DNA from: CAZDDA01 sp964568045
GTDB taxonomy: Bacteria; Bipolaricaulota; Bipolaricaulia; UBA7950; UBA9294
NCBI GenBank assembly: GCA_964568045.1
Contig: CAZMOL010000047.1
Span: forward strand, 1 to 13,357
DNA: 13,357 nt
Direction: 5' to 3'
The number at the start of each line of letters is the position of its first letter. The first letter of the stretch is position 1. The notes beneath the pieces are model-generated. The model searched no databases, had not been told where the DNA came from, and saw only the letters and a list, made by a program, of their open reading frames with translations. Positions 1 through 6,255 of this stretch are shown here, piece by piece. The translations under genes were made by a program, and so were the position numbers.

Positions 1-210
1 TGAACCGATGGTGTACCAGTTGTCCCGCCAGGGGCATCGCTGGGTAGCTAAGTTCAGTTTTGGATAAGAGCTGAAGGCATCTAAGCACGAAGCCGTCCTC
101 AAGACGAGGTCTCCATATTAGGCCCCTCCGAGACTAGGAGGTTGATAGGCCGCAGGTGTAAGCGCAGTAATGCGTTCAGCCGAGCGGTACTAATAGGCCG
201 AATGCTTGCA
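1..210 (+). rRNA. rrl: 23S ribosomal RNA, 3' end (partial)
   Basis: The first ~210 bases match the conserved 3' end of bacterial 23S rRNA (domain VI). Recognisable stretches include the GGATAAGAGCTGAAGGCATCTAAG segment region near 61-84, the GAAGCC block near 90, and the terminal GAGCGGTACTAATAGGCCGA near 182-201. The gene begins before the window. The exact 3' end is placed near 208-210 by analogy with the usual end just after the GCTTG motif, so it may be off by several bases. The 5S gene follows after about 50 bases on the same strand with no tRNA between, the usual bacterial 23S-5S order. Confidence 0.96.
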
Positions 211-260
211 TGGTACACACCCTGTTCACTTGTCTTAAGGACAAAAATTATTTTAAGATT

Positions 261-377
261 CCAGGTGGCAGATAGCGGAGGGGGTATACCCGTTCCCATC
301 CCGAACACGGCAGTTAAGCCCTCCAGCGCCGATGGTACTAACTTCGCAAGGAGTTGGGAGAGTAGGTCGTTGCCTGG
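261..377 (+). rRNA. rrf: 5S ribosomal RNA
   Basis: This 117-base segment has the normal 5S length and conserved core: CCCGTTCCCATCCCGAACACGG near 289-310, GTTAAGCCCTCCAGCGCC near 313-330, and GGAGAGTAGGTCGTTGCC near 357-374. The 5' end (CCAGGTGGC, from 261) pairs with the 3' end (TTGCCTGG, to 377) as helix I. A run of six T follows at once (378-383), so helix I plus the T-run may act as the rRNA operon terminator. Ends were set by helix I pairing and should be right to within a base or two. Confidence 0.96.
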
Positions 378-383
378 TTTTTT
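378..383 (+). terminator. T-run after 5S rRNA, possible rRNA operon terminator
   Basis: Six T directly follow the GC-rich closing helix of 5S rRNA. No separate hairpin lies between the 5S 3' end and the T-run, so any intrinsic terminator would use 5S helix I itself. The next gene starts only 43 bases downstream, which leaves read-through possible. Confidence 0.4.
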
Positions 384-411
384 GTTTCATTGCTCTTCTA
401 GTAGTGTCTGC

Positions 412-417
412 TATAGA
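412..417 (+). promoter_or_regulatory. Possible -10 box for the cation efflux gene
   Basis: TATAGA at 412-417 resembles a sigma-70 -10 box, with a weak TTGCTC at 390-395 as -35 (16-base spacer). If used, transcription would begin at or within a few bases of the ATG at 427, giving a leaderless mRNA. This would fit the lack of any Shine-Dalgarno sequence before that ATG. The -35 match is poor. Confidence 0.25.
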
Positions 418-426
418 ATTAACCTC

Positions 427-1344
427 ATGGACTGGCTCTTTCCTAAGACCAACCCCCCTTCAGATTCCGGTGTTCGTGTTACGCTTGTCGGTATTGTCAT
501 CAACGTTCTTCTACTTGCAGCGAAGCTGATCGCCGGTTTCTTGACCGGCTCAGTTGCTCTTGTCGCCGATGGAATCCATTCGGGGTCGGATATGGCGACC
601 GATCTGGTAGTTCTGGGCGCAATCCGGCTGGGAGCCCGCAAACCAGACGCGAGTCACCCCTATGGACACGGCCGCTACGAGACCCTTGCTGGTGGGTTAC
701 TGGCAGTTACCCTGATCGTGGTAGGCCTATTCATCGCCTGGAAAGCTGGCCGAGCCCTCTATGCCCATCAACGCAGCTTTCCAGGCTTGGCTGTTCTCGT
801 TGTTGCCGCATGTTCAATTCTGACAAAAGAGTGGATCTACCGCAAAACGGCTCGCGTCGCCCGCCGCGTCAGAAGCACCGCCCTACACGCAAACGCCTGG
901 CACCATCGCTCCGATGCCCTTTCCTCTGTTGCCGTACTTCTCGGTGGAGTTGTCGGGCTGTGTGGGTGGGGGTACGCAGATCAGGTTGCCGGACTCCTTG
1001 TCGGATTGATGGTGGTCTCATCCGGTGGAAAGACCTTGTTCAACGTCCTTCATGAACTGACCGAGGGGGCTCTTTCACCCGCACAGCTACACACGATCAA
1101 CGCCGCCATTAAGCAGGTAGACCAGGTCCGCGGATGGCACCAACTTCGCACCCGACAGGTAGGAAGGGAGATCTTCCTCGACCTTCACGTCCTTGTCGAT
1201 CCGGATCTTACCCTCTTGGAAGGGCATCGCATCTCGATGCAGGTCGAAGAAGTATTGCAGGCTGCGTGCAAGAGGCCGGTGAACGTGATGGTACACGTCG
1301 AGCCCGATACCCCAGAACTCGCCGCGCACCACAAGGATTGCTAG
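427..1344 (+). CDS. Cation diffusion facilitator (CDF) family divalent-metal efflux protein
   Basis: The 305-aa protein is a proton-coupled inner-membrane transporter that exports divalent metals such as Zn, Fe, Mn, Co or Cd. It has the two-part architecture of the FieF/MamB-type CDF family (COG0053): six membrane segments in about residues 15-200, then a cytoplasmic C-terminal ferredoxin-like domain. The TM2 metal site region is ADGIHSGSDM (D48, H51, D55). The TM2-TM3 loop carries the family signature HPYGHGRYETLAGG near 77-90. TM5 carries ANAWHHRSDALSS with the HxxxD pair H159/D163. The reading frame is open back through the rRNA genes, so ATG 427 is chosen because homology begins there; no ribosome binding site precedes it. 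The stop codon overlaps that of the convergent alkyltransferase gene. The transported metal cannot be named from sequence. Confidence 0.93.
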   Translation: MDWLFPKTNPPSDSGVRVTLVGIVINVLLLAAKLIAGFLTGSVALVADGIHSGSDMATDLVVLGAIRLGARKPDASHPYGHGRYETLAGGLLAVTLIVVGLFIAWKAGRALYAHQRSFPGLAVLVVAACSILTKEWIYRKTARVARRVRSTALHANAWHHRSDALSSVAVLLGGVVGLCGWGYADQVAGLLVGLMVVSSGGKTLFNVLHELTEGALSPAQLHTINAAIKQVDQVRGWHQLRTRQVGREIFLDLHVLVDPDLTLLEGHRISMQVEEVLQAACKRPVNVMVHVEPDTPELAAHHKDC

Positions 1345-1841
1345 AGATCAAGACTACCCTGTTCCAGGGCGAGGAGTCGCTCCTTGAGAGGGAGTTCGCC
1401 ACCGTAGCCGACAAGGGAGCCATCTTTTCCGATCACTCGATGACAGGGAATAACTATAGGAATAGAATTTGCGCCAACTGCTCCACCGACCGCCCTGGTA
1501 GCATGTGGCCGGCCGATCGCCACGGCGATCTCCCCGTAGGACATAGTCTTGCCATAGGGAATCTGTGATAACGTGTTCCACACCGACATCTGAAATGGAG
1601 TCCCTTGGAAGTCGAGAGTACAGGAGAACGATTCCCGTTGCCCCGCTAAGTACTCGTGAAGTTCCTGCAAGATATGGGCATTGCGGCGATCATCCGGGAT
1701 AACTCTGACCCTCAGACGACTGCTTAGCTCAGCAAGGAGGGTACCGTGAAGATCGATACGACAGACACCCACCGCCGAAGAAAGGACAGCGAACTGCCAC
1801 CCTTCCCAACAGATCACACTCCCGTACAGTCGTCTCGTCAA
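1341..1841 (-). CDS. ogt: Methylated-DNA--protein-cysteine methyltransferase
   Basis: This 166-aa cytoplasmic DNA-repair protein transfers alkyl groups from O6-alkylguanine (and O4-alkylthymine) to its own active-site cysteine in a single-use reaction. The conserved C-terminal domain covers about residues 80-160. It contains the acceptor motif IPCHRVIG with C133, the preceding RAVGGAVGANSIP helix/Asn-hinge region (R116, N125), and the helix-turn-helix segment PYGKTMSYGEIAVAIGRP (95-112). The N-terminal domain is short and divergent, as usual. The start is a TTG at 1841, supported by GGGAGGG on the minus strand (1849-1855) about 7 bases upstream. It lies 54 bases downstream of the AMMECR1-domain gene on the same strand, so the two may be co-transcribed. 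Its stop overlaps the CDF stop in a shared CTAG (1341-1344). Confidence 0.95.
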   Translation of the reverse strand: MTRRLYGSVICWEGWQFAVLSSAVGVCRIDLHGTLLAELSSRLRVRVIPDDRRNAHILQELHEYLAGQRESFSCTLDFQGTPFQMSVWNTLSQIPYGKTMSYGEIAVAIGRPHATRAVGGAVGANSIPIVIPCHRVIGKDGSLVGYGGELPLKERLLALEQGSLDL

Positions 1842-1895
1842 AGGCCTACCCTCCCTCTCTCGGTAGTTACAGCGTAATGAGTTGAGGCAGGAAGG

Positions 1896-2597
1896 TCAAT
1901 GTGGAGACTCTCCTTCCTTAAAGTGAAGTACGTGATAGATTTCGATTTGCGGAAGCGGATTCCTTTTCCAGCAATCAGCGGCTGCTCCCTGCTTTTCACA
2001 TAGATGAGAAAGAAACTTCGCTGGGTCGGGATAGGCTTCCCATATATGGGGTAGATAGGTTGACAGAGCAGCCTCCGTGGTGAGGATCACTCCATCTGCT
2101 CCTGGGTGAAGTTTCTCGAGCAGATCGTCAGGGCCCTCAAACTTGAGCACTTGTGGAACATCAAGCACGCTGATCTCGATGCGGATGGCATCAAGTTCCC
2201 CTATCGTAACCGGTGAGAAACGTTCATCACCGGTGGCAGCGAGCACAGCGTTTCGCCGCACATTTTTGACGAGCGGCTCGTGAGACTGGAAGTCGTCGAT
2301 CATACAGCCCCGAAGTTGTTCCCCTTTGAACAAACTGACAAAGCACGCGGCGTGTTGATTGAGACGCTCGGAAACGTGAGAAGAATCAACAACCATGGGG
2401 GACCCGCCGCTGAGCACTGCTTCGAGGTGCCGCCGGGCGAGTCGCAGCAGCTCGTGTTGATCCTCCTCAGAAAGGACTATAGGCTCAAAGGAGATCGGCT
2501 CAGTCGCCGCTCCATTGTCCCCACGCTGCAGCGCACCGCTCAAGGCGAGCAAGAGGACGAACGCGAAAAGTACTCCGACAAACAATTGTTGATTCAT
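1896..2597 (-). CDS. AMMECR1-domain protein with N-terminal export signal or membrane anchor
   Basis: The 233-aa protein contains an AMMECR1 domain in about residues 44-228. The hallmark LRGC motif is present as LRGCMIDDF (95-103; the family usually has LRGCIG). It is followed by VKNVRRNAVLAATGDERFSPVT (110-131), with the conserved RNA and DxRF-PV elements, and by EISVLDVPQ (141-149). The domain's biochemical role is unsettled; in many bacteria it is fused to or encoded with MEMO1-like and radical SAM proteins, neither of which is seen here. Residues 1-25 form a hydrophobic stretch (MNQQLFVGVLFAFVLLLALS) typical of a signal peptide or anchor, so the domain is probably on the outer face of the membrane, which is unusual. 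ATG 2597 has AAGGAGGG at 2602-2609 on the minus strand. The alkyltransferase gene follows. Confidence 0.88.
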   Translation of the reverse strand: MNQQLFVGVLFAFVLLLALSGALQRGDNGAATEPISFEPIVLSEEDQHELLRLARRHLEAVLSGGSPMVVDSSHVSERLNQHAACFVSLFKGEQLRGCMIDDFQSHEPLVKNVRRNAVLAATGDERFSPVTIGELDAIRIEISVLDVPQVLKFEGPDDLLEKLHPGADGVILTTEAALSTYLPHIWEAYPDPAKFLSHLCEKQGAAADCWKRNPLPQIEIYHVLHFKEGESPH

Positions 2598-2747
2598 CGC
2601 GACCCTCCTTTTGGGAAACGATACGCGGTATCGCTATTGCGAGCAATCCGAGGCCGATTGGAAGTCGGACTAGAACATGGTAAGGATTGCGATAGCGTGA
2701 AATAAGCTGGTCGTCTAGATTGTTTGAGGATTTCTCCTTTGCTAAAG

Positions 2748-2763
2748 AGTAGACGGGTCTACT
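2748..2763. promoter_or_regulatory. 16-bp palindrome, candidate operator abutting the -35 box
   Basis: AGTAGAC-GG-GTCTACT is a perfect inverted repeat with 7-bp arms and a 2-bp spacer. Its last base is the first base of the proposed -35 box TTGATT (2763-2768). A near copy of one arm, CTCTACT, recurs at 2777-2783, exactly 20 bp after GTCTACT (2757-2763), about two helical turns. This geometry suits a dimeric regulator controlling the downstream catabolic operon. No regulator gene is in the window. Confidence 0.5.
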
Positions 2764-2792
2764 TGATTCCACCGGACTCTACTGACTATAGT
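2763..2792 (+). promoter_or_regulatory. Candidate sigma-70 promoter of the catabolic operon
   Basis: TTGATT (2763-2768) and TATAGT (2787-2792) are separated by 18 bases, each matching the sigma-70 consensus at four or five of six positions. Transcription would begin near 2799, giving a leader of about 145 bases before ATG 2945. The palindrome at 2748-2763 abuts the -35 box and one arm of another inverted repeat lies in the spacer, which strengthens the case for a regulated promoter. Confidence 0.42.
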
Positions 2793-2820
2793 ATTGCTAG
2801 CAGGAAGAGGCGAGTCCGGT
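2771..2820. repeat. 9-bp inverted repeat flanking the -10 box and predicted transcription start
   Basis: ACCGGACTC (2771-2779) and GAGTCCGGT (2812-2820) are perfect reverse complements separated by 32 bases. The interval contains the proposed -10 box and the 8-bp palindrome TGCTAGCA (2795-2802). As DNA, the arms could be paired operator half-sites. If transcription starts further upstream, they would form a stable RNA stem. Confidence 0.5.
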
Positions 2821-2836
2821 CAGATGGGGTGCGCAG

Positions 2837-2875
2837 AAATGGCTGGTGGATGCGAAAGACCGCGAAATGCCATTT
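2837..2875 (+). repeat. Leader hairpin candidate
   Basis: AAATGGC (2837-2843) and GCCATTT (2869-2875) are perfect reverse complements closing a 25-base loop, in the predicted 5' leader of the operon. A further GGT/ACC pairing (2845-2847 with 2859-2861) could extend it. No T-run follows, so it is not an intrinsic terminator. No riboswitch family was recognised. Confidence 0.35.
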
Positions 2876-2944
2876 AGCAAGCACTCCCGACACACAGCGG
2901 ACGACTAGGCGAAACCCGATTAAGTTAAGGAGGTTCCTACGAAG

Positions 2945-3994
2945 ATGTCCCTCTACGAATACGAATTAGGAAGAGCGGCCGACATTCTCGTCCGAGAGCT
3001 ATTCAAGCTCAAACCAGGAGAGACATTTGCCATCACGGCGGATACAGAGAGCGCCCCGCGCGTGGTAGATGCAACGGCCCGAGCTGCTTTCGCGGCGGAT
3101 GCAAAGCCGATGGTGATCTGGCTCGCATCGCCTTTGGGTGTTGGAATGGCGGCCGACCCGATGCTGCCCATCGAATCCCTGACCGGAGCACTGATAGGGG
3201 CCGATGCGTGGGTCGAGTTCAACAACCAATGGCTGCTGTATTCGACGCCCTACGAGCGCGTCGTGAAGGAGAATAAGAAGCTTCGGTACCTGAATCTCGT
3301 TGGTATGGATGTGGACATGATGGTGCGCCTGATCGGCCGTGTGGATTATCCGGCACTGACCGAGTTCCTGAAGAAGGTCTACGAACTGACCAAGGCCGCC
3401 AAGCACATGCGTTGGACCACTCCTGCGGGAACCGACGTGGAATTCGACATGTCCTCTGATCCCAATTACCTGCTCGGCTGGGATGCCGGCTATGCCGACA
3501 AGCCTGGCGTGTTCATGCTTGGTGGTCAAGTCGGTTGGCCGCCCGTCTTGGAATCGATCAACGGGATCATCGTCTTCGACGGCTCGATCAGCCCTCCGTG
3601 CGGACAACTGGACGCTCCTGTCCGTCTGACCGTCAAGCAGGGCAAGGTGGTAAAGATCGAGGGAGAGGGGCAAGCAAGGGAGTTTGAACAGTGGCTCGCA
3701 AGCTTCGATGATCCGCGGATGTTCCACATCGCACACGTGTGTTGGGGCTTTCATCCCGGTGCTAAGCTCACGGGGAACGTCGTGGAAGACGAGCGAATTT
3801 GGGGCGTTACCGAGTGGGGCCTCGGCAATATCGGGTCGTGCGTGATTGCACCCGACGGAGTGCCCGCGGCGTCCCACACCGACGGAGTCTGCCTCAATAC
3901 ATCCGCCTGGCTGGACGGAAAACAGATGCTCGATGAAGGGCGCGTCGTCGATAAGGAGCTTGCGGTACTCGCAGCAAAACTGGGGAAGGCCTAG
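2945..3994 (+). CDS. Aminopeptidase T / NicX-fold metal-dependent enzyme
   Basis: The 349-aa cytoplasmic protein belongs to the superfamily that includes M29 aminopeptidases (AmpS/AmpT, COG2309) and the iron enzyme NicX, 2,5-dihydroxypyridine 5,6-dioxygenase. The N-terminal half resembles the family's alpha/beta domain (ADILVRELFKLKPGE, then TARAAFAADAKPMVIWL). The C-terminal half holds the likely metal site: H264 in FHIAHVCWGFHP and the HTDG motif H311/D313. In NicX the iron ligands are H265, H318 and D320 in a protein of similar length, so position and spacing agree better with NicX than with M29 peptidases, which use more Glu/His/Tyr ligands. Whether it is a dioxygenase, an amidohydrolase or a peptidase is open. 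ATG 2945 has AAGGAGGT at 2927-2934, a 10-base spacing. It is the first gene of the plus-strand cluster, 67 bases ahead of the first racemase gene. Confidence 0.75.
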   Translation: MSLYEYELGRAADILVRELFKLKPGETFAITADTESAPRVVDATARAAFAADAKPMVIWLASPLGVGMAADPMLPIESLTGALIGADAWVEFNNQWLLYSTPYERVVKENKKLRYLNLVGMDVDMMVRLIGRVDYPALTEFLKKVYELTKAAKHMRWTTPAGTDVEFDMSSDPNYLLGWDAGYADKPGVFMLGGQVGWPPVLESINGIIVFDGSISPPCGQLDAPVRLTVKQGKVVKIEGEGQAREFEQWLASFDDPRMFHIAHVCWGFHPGAKLTGNVVEDERIWGVTEWGLGNIGSCVIAPDGVPAASHTDGVCLNTSAWLDGKQMLDEGRVVDKELAVLAAKLGKA

Positions 3995-4061
3995 ACTGCC
4001 AATCGTGCGAAACACCGGTCGCTTGCGCTTTTCACCTCCGGCAGAATAGAGGGGGCCTGTT

Positions 4062-4817
4062 ATGGAGAAGAAGATCCTCTACATCAACCCCGTCCGGGAT
4101 GACGATCCGCAGGAGAAGGCGATTCTCACTCAAGTCGTGGATGCCCAGACGCAACTTGAGTACCGATCCTTGGGGACGGGCCCGCAACACCTGCAGTACA
4201 AGTTCTATCGCGCCGCCATCCTGATGCAGCTCGTCTCCATGATCAAACAGGCCGAGAACGAAGGCTTTGATGCGGTCATTGTCGGTTGTTTCTTAGATCC
4301 TGGCCTTGAGGAGGGTCGGGAGATCACCGAGGACACCCTGGTCGTAGGCCCTGGCGAGGCATCGACACACATCGCTGTCACCCTAGGTAACAAGTTCTCG
4401 GTTCTGGTAACCCATAAGAATGCCATTCCCGAGATGGAAGCCCATCTCAAAAATAGGGGACTGTGGGACAAACTAGCGACTTTCAAATCGGTCGAGATCG
4501 GAGTGCTCGAGCTCCAGCAAGACAGACAGGCCACCCTCAGACGATTTAGGGAAGCGGCCGAAGAAGCGATTGCGCAGGATAGAGCCGAGGTCATCATCCT
4601 GGGTTGCACCGGTGCACACGGTTTCTATGAACGGTTGCAACAGGACTTGGGGGTTCCCGTCATTGATCCAGGAATCGCCGCGGTGAAGTTTGCCGAGTTC
4701 TTGGTGGAGATCAAGAACCGATTTGGTTGGGCACATTCCAAGGTCGGCGGATACGAGACTCCGCCCAAGGAAGAGATGCTCAAATGGCGGCTCGAAGGGG
4801 CAACGCTATGGGAATGA
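4062..4817 (+). CDS. Asp/Glu/hydantoin racemase family protein (first copy)
   Basis: The 251-aa cytoplasmic protein has the pseudo-symmetric two-domain fold of the Asp/Glu/hydantoin racemase superfamily (PF01177). These are cofactor-independent enzymes that use two cysteines as acid and base for racemisation, isomerisation or decarboxylation. Both cysteines are visible: C76 in VIVGCFLDPG and C182 in VIILGCTGAHG. These match C76 and C181 of characterised hydantoin racemases. The GPGEAS motif (96-101) and KFSVLVTH (111-118) are also typical of the hydantoin-racemase branch, as is the C-terminal GGYETPP. ATG 4062 follows GAGGGGG (4049-4055). The next gene starts 17 bases after the stop. The family fit is firm, but the substrate could be a 5-substituted hydantoin, an amino acid, a maleate-like compound or something new. 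Confidence 0.88.
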   Translation: MEKKILYINPVRDDDPQEKAILTQVVDAQTQLEYRSLGTGPQHLQYKFYRAAILMQLVSMIKQAENEGFDAVIVGCFLDPGLEEGREITEDTLVVGPGEASTHIAVTLGNKFSVLVTHKNAIPEMEAHLKNRGLWDKLATFKSVEIGVLELQQDRQATLRRFREAAEEAIAQDRAEVIILGCTGAHGFYERLQQDLGVPVIDPGIAAVKFAEFLVEIKNRFGWAHSKVGGYETPPKEEMLKWRLEGATLWE

Positions 4818-4833
4818 TGCGAAAGGAACGTGC

Positions 4834-5550
4834 GTGAAAGAAACCGTGCCGGTAAAGAGAATCAGGGTGGTGGTTCCGGTTTCCACCGACGAGTGGAATG
4901 CACCTGTGAGGAACTTGCTTGAGGACTACAAGGACGCAAACACGCAGATCGATATCGTCAATATCGAGGACGGCCCAGAGGCGATCGAGTGCTGTTACGA
5001 CGAGGTCTTCGCCGCGACGTTCTTCGTTCGCGAGGCCGAGCGCGCCGAGCAAGAGGGGTACACCGGGGTGATCGATTATTGTTTCGACGATCCAGGATTG
5101 CGGGCCGCCAAAGAACGACTGGATATCCCTGTCGTTGGGCTCAGCGAGGCGAGCTTTCACATCGCTTCTCTGCTCGGAAGCAAATTCTCCGTCATCAGTG
5201 CAGGGCCCCCGGATTGCACGTTCACTGACATCAAGGACTTGGTGAGACTCTATGGGTTTTCGGACAAATGCGCCTCGGTGCGCTCAGTGGCGATTCCGAT
5301 TTTGGAACTGCAAACGGGAACGGACGCGCAAGCAAAAAAACTCCTCGAGGAGGCCAAAAAAGCCGTGGAACAAGATGGGGCTGATGTGATCGTACTTGGT
5401 TGCGGCAGTATCCTTGTCCTGACTGAAGAAATCTCAGCATTAGGCGTTCCGGTTGTTGTTCCCGGAATTGCGGCGCTGAAGCTTTGTGAGGATTTGATCG
5501 ATATGCGGCTTGCGCAAAGCAAGCAATGCTTTCGCATCCCCACGCGGTAA
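4834..5550 (+). CDS. Asp/Glu/hydantoin racemase family protein (second copy)
   Basis: The 238-aa protein is a divergent paralogue of the neighbouring racemase-family genes. It keeps both predicted catalytic cysteines: C83 in VIDYCFDDPGLR and C190 in VIVLGCGS. The LSEAS motif (103-107) replaces GPGEAS and SKFSVIS (116-122) is retained. Normal members usually have GCT at the second cysteine; GCGS here may change specificity. The start is a GTG at 4834 with AAAGGA at 4822-4827 6 bases upstream. An open frame extends further upstream but overlaps the preceding gene and has no homology there. It follows the first racemase gene by 16 bases and precedes aroM by 14, indicating co-transcription and probably coupled translation. 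Substrate unknown. Confidence 0.85.
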   Translation: MKETVPVKRIRVVVPVSTDEWNAPVRNLLEDYKDANTQIDIVNIEDGPEAIECCYDEVFAATFFVREAERAEQEGYTGVIDYCFDDPGLRAAKERLDIPVVGLSEASFHIASLLGSKFSVISAGPPDCTFTDIKDLVRLYGFSDKCASVRSVAIPILELQTGTDAQAKKLLEEAKKAVEQDGADVIVLGCGSILVLTEEISALGVPVVVPGIAALKLCEDLIDMRLAQSKQCFRIPTR

Positions 5551-5564
5551 TTGAGAGAACCAAC

Positions 5565-6245
5565 ATGAGGACAATCGGGGTAGTGACGATCGGCCAGTCT
5601 CCGAGAACCGATGTGGTTCCGGAGATCAGTAGACTCGTTTGCGGTGCTAACAATTCGCATGACGTCACGTTCCTGGAGAAGGGCGCGCTCGATAGCCTGA
5701 CTGCCGATGACATCGAACGCCTTGCGCCAAAGGACGAAAAGGATCTCCTCATCACCAGGCTGCAGAATGGCACGGAGGTTGCGGTGGATAAGCAGCTCAT
5801 CATCCCGAGGGTGCAGCGGGCAATTGCGCAGCTGAACGACGAAGGTGCCGAGATCATTGCTCTGCTGTGTTCCGACGAGTTTCCACCGTTTCGCTCCGCG
5901 GCGCCGTTGATTCTCCCGGCAAGACTTCTGTCGGGGGTGCTTTCCTCGATAACGATTGAGGGGCAGCTGGGAGTGATGGTACCCGCAGAAAAACAGGTGG
6001 AGGCCATTGCGCAAGCTTATCGGCGCTTAGGATTTCCGGCGATCGCAGTGGCTGCTTCCCCGTATGGCAGTTCCGAAGCGATCACACATGAGGCCAACCG
6101 GTTGGCGGGAAAGGTGGCTCTCGTCGTTATGGACTGCTTTGGCTACGATCTGGAGATGAAAAAACAGGTAAGTAAAACAACAAGAACACCGGTCATCCTG
6201 GTCCGATCGGTATTGGCTTTCACCCTGAGTGAATGCGTGCACTAA
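5565..6245 (+). CDS. aroM: AroM family protein
   Basis: The 226-aa protein matches the AroM family (PF07302), named after an E. coli gene of unknown function in the TyrR-controlled aroL region. The N-terminal signature TIGQSPRTDVVPE (8-20) is diagnostic. AroM proteins are thought to share the Asp/Glu racemase fold. Here C102 (IIALLCSDEF) and C191 (VVMDCFGYD) sit at the ends of predicted strands, comparable to the two catalytic cysteines of the neighbouring racemases. ATG 5565 is chosen because the family signature begins there; the frame is open to 5526 but upstream residues look non-conserved. The ribosome binding site is weak (GAGAGAA near 5553). It lies between two racemase-family genes, and its stop codon overlaps the next gene's AAGGAG. 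The reaction is not known; involvement in the same pathway as its neighbours is inference. Confidence 0.88.
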   Translation: MRTIGVVTIGQSPRTDVVPEISRLVCGANNSHDVTFLEKGALDSLTADDIERLAPKDEKDLLITRLQNGTEVAVDKQLIIPRVQRAIAQLNDEGAEIIALLCSDEFPPFRSAAPLILPARLLSGVLSSITIEGQLGVMVPAEKQVEAIAQAYRRLGFPAIAVAASPYGSSEAITHEANRLAGKVALVVMDCFGYDLEMKKQVSKTTRTPVILVRSVLAFTLSECVH

Positions 6246-6255
6246 GGAGCACCCC

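Larger units (their letters stand above)
2598..2944. other. Divergent intergenic region rich in inverted repeats
   Basis: These ~347 bases separate the minus-strand AMMECR1 gene from the plus-strand operon, and no convincing gene is present. Near the AMMECR1 start are two small inverted repeats: CGATAC-GCG-GTATCG (2619-2633) and ATTGC-GA-GCAAT (2636-2647). The right half holds a plausible plus-strand promoter and four more inverted repeats (2748-2763, 2771-2820, 2795-2802, 2837-2875), described separately. The downstream gene's ribosome binding site AAGGAGGT is at 2927-2934. No known riboswitch class was recognised. Confidence 0.6.

Noticed and set aside
211..260. tRNA gene between 23S and 5S rRNA
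   Set aside because: The spacer is only about 50 bases, AT-rich, and has no cloverleaf features.
142..426. Upstream extension of the CDF reading frame through the rRNA genes
   Set aside because: It translates 23S and 5S rRNA sequence; CDF homology starts only at ATG 427.
2280..2705. Plus-strand frame of 141 codons across the AMMECR1 gene start and upstream region
   Set aside because: Mostly antisense to the AMMECR1 gene and without recognisable domain or good start context.
2999..4015. Long minus-strand frame (338 codons) opposite the NicX-like gene
   Set aside because: Antisense shadow of a well-supported gene; no family motif and no ribosome binding site recognised.
5231..6014. Two overlapping minus-strand frames (about 250 codons each) opposite the second racemase gene and aroM
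   Set aside because: Both are antisense to recognised genes, show no known motifs and exclude each other.
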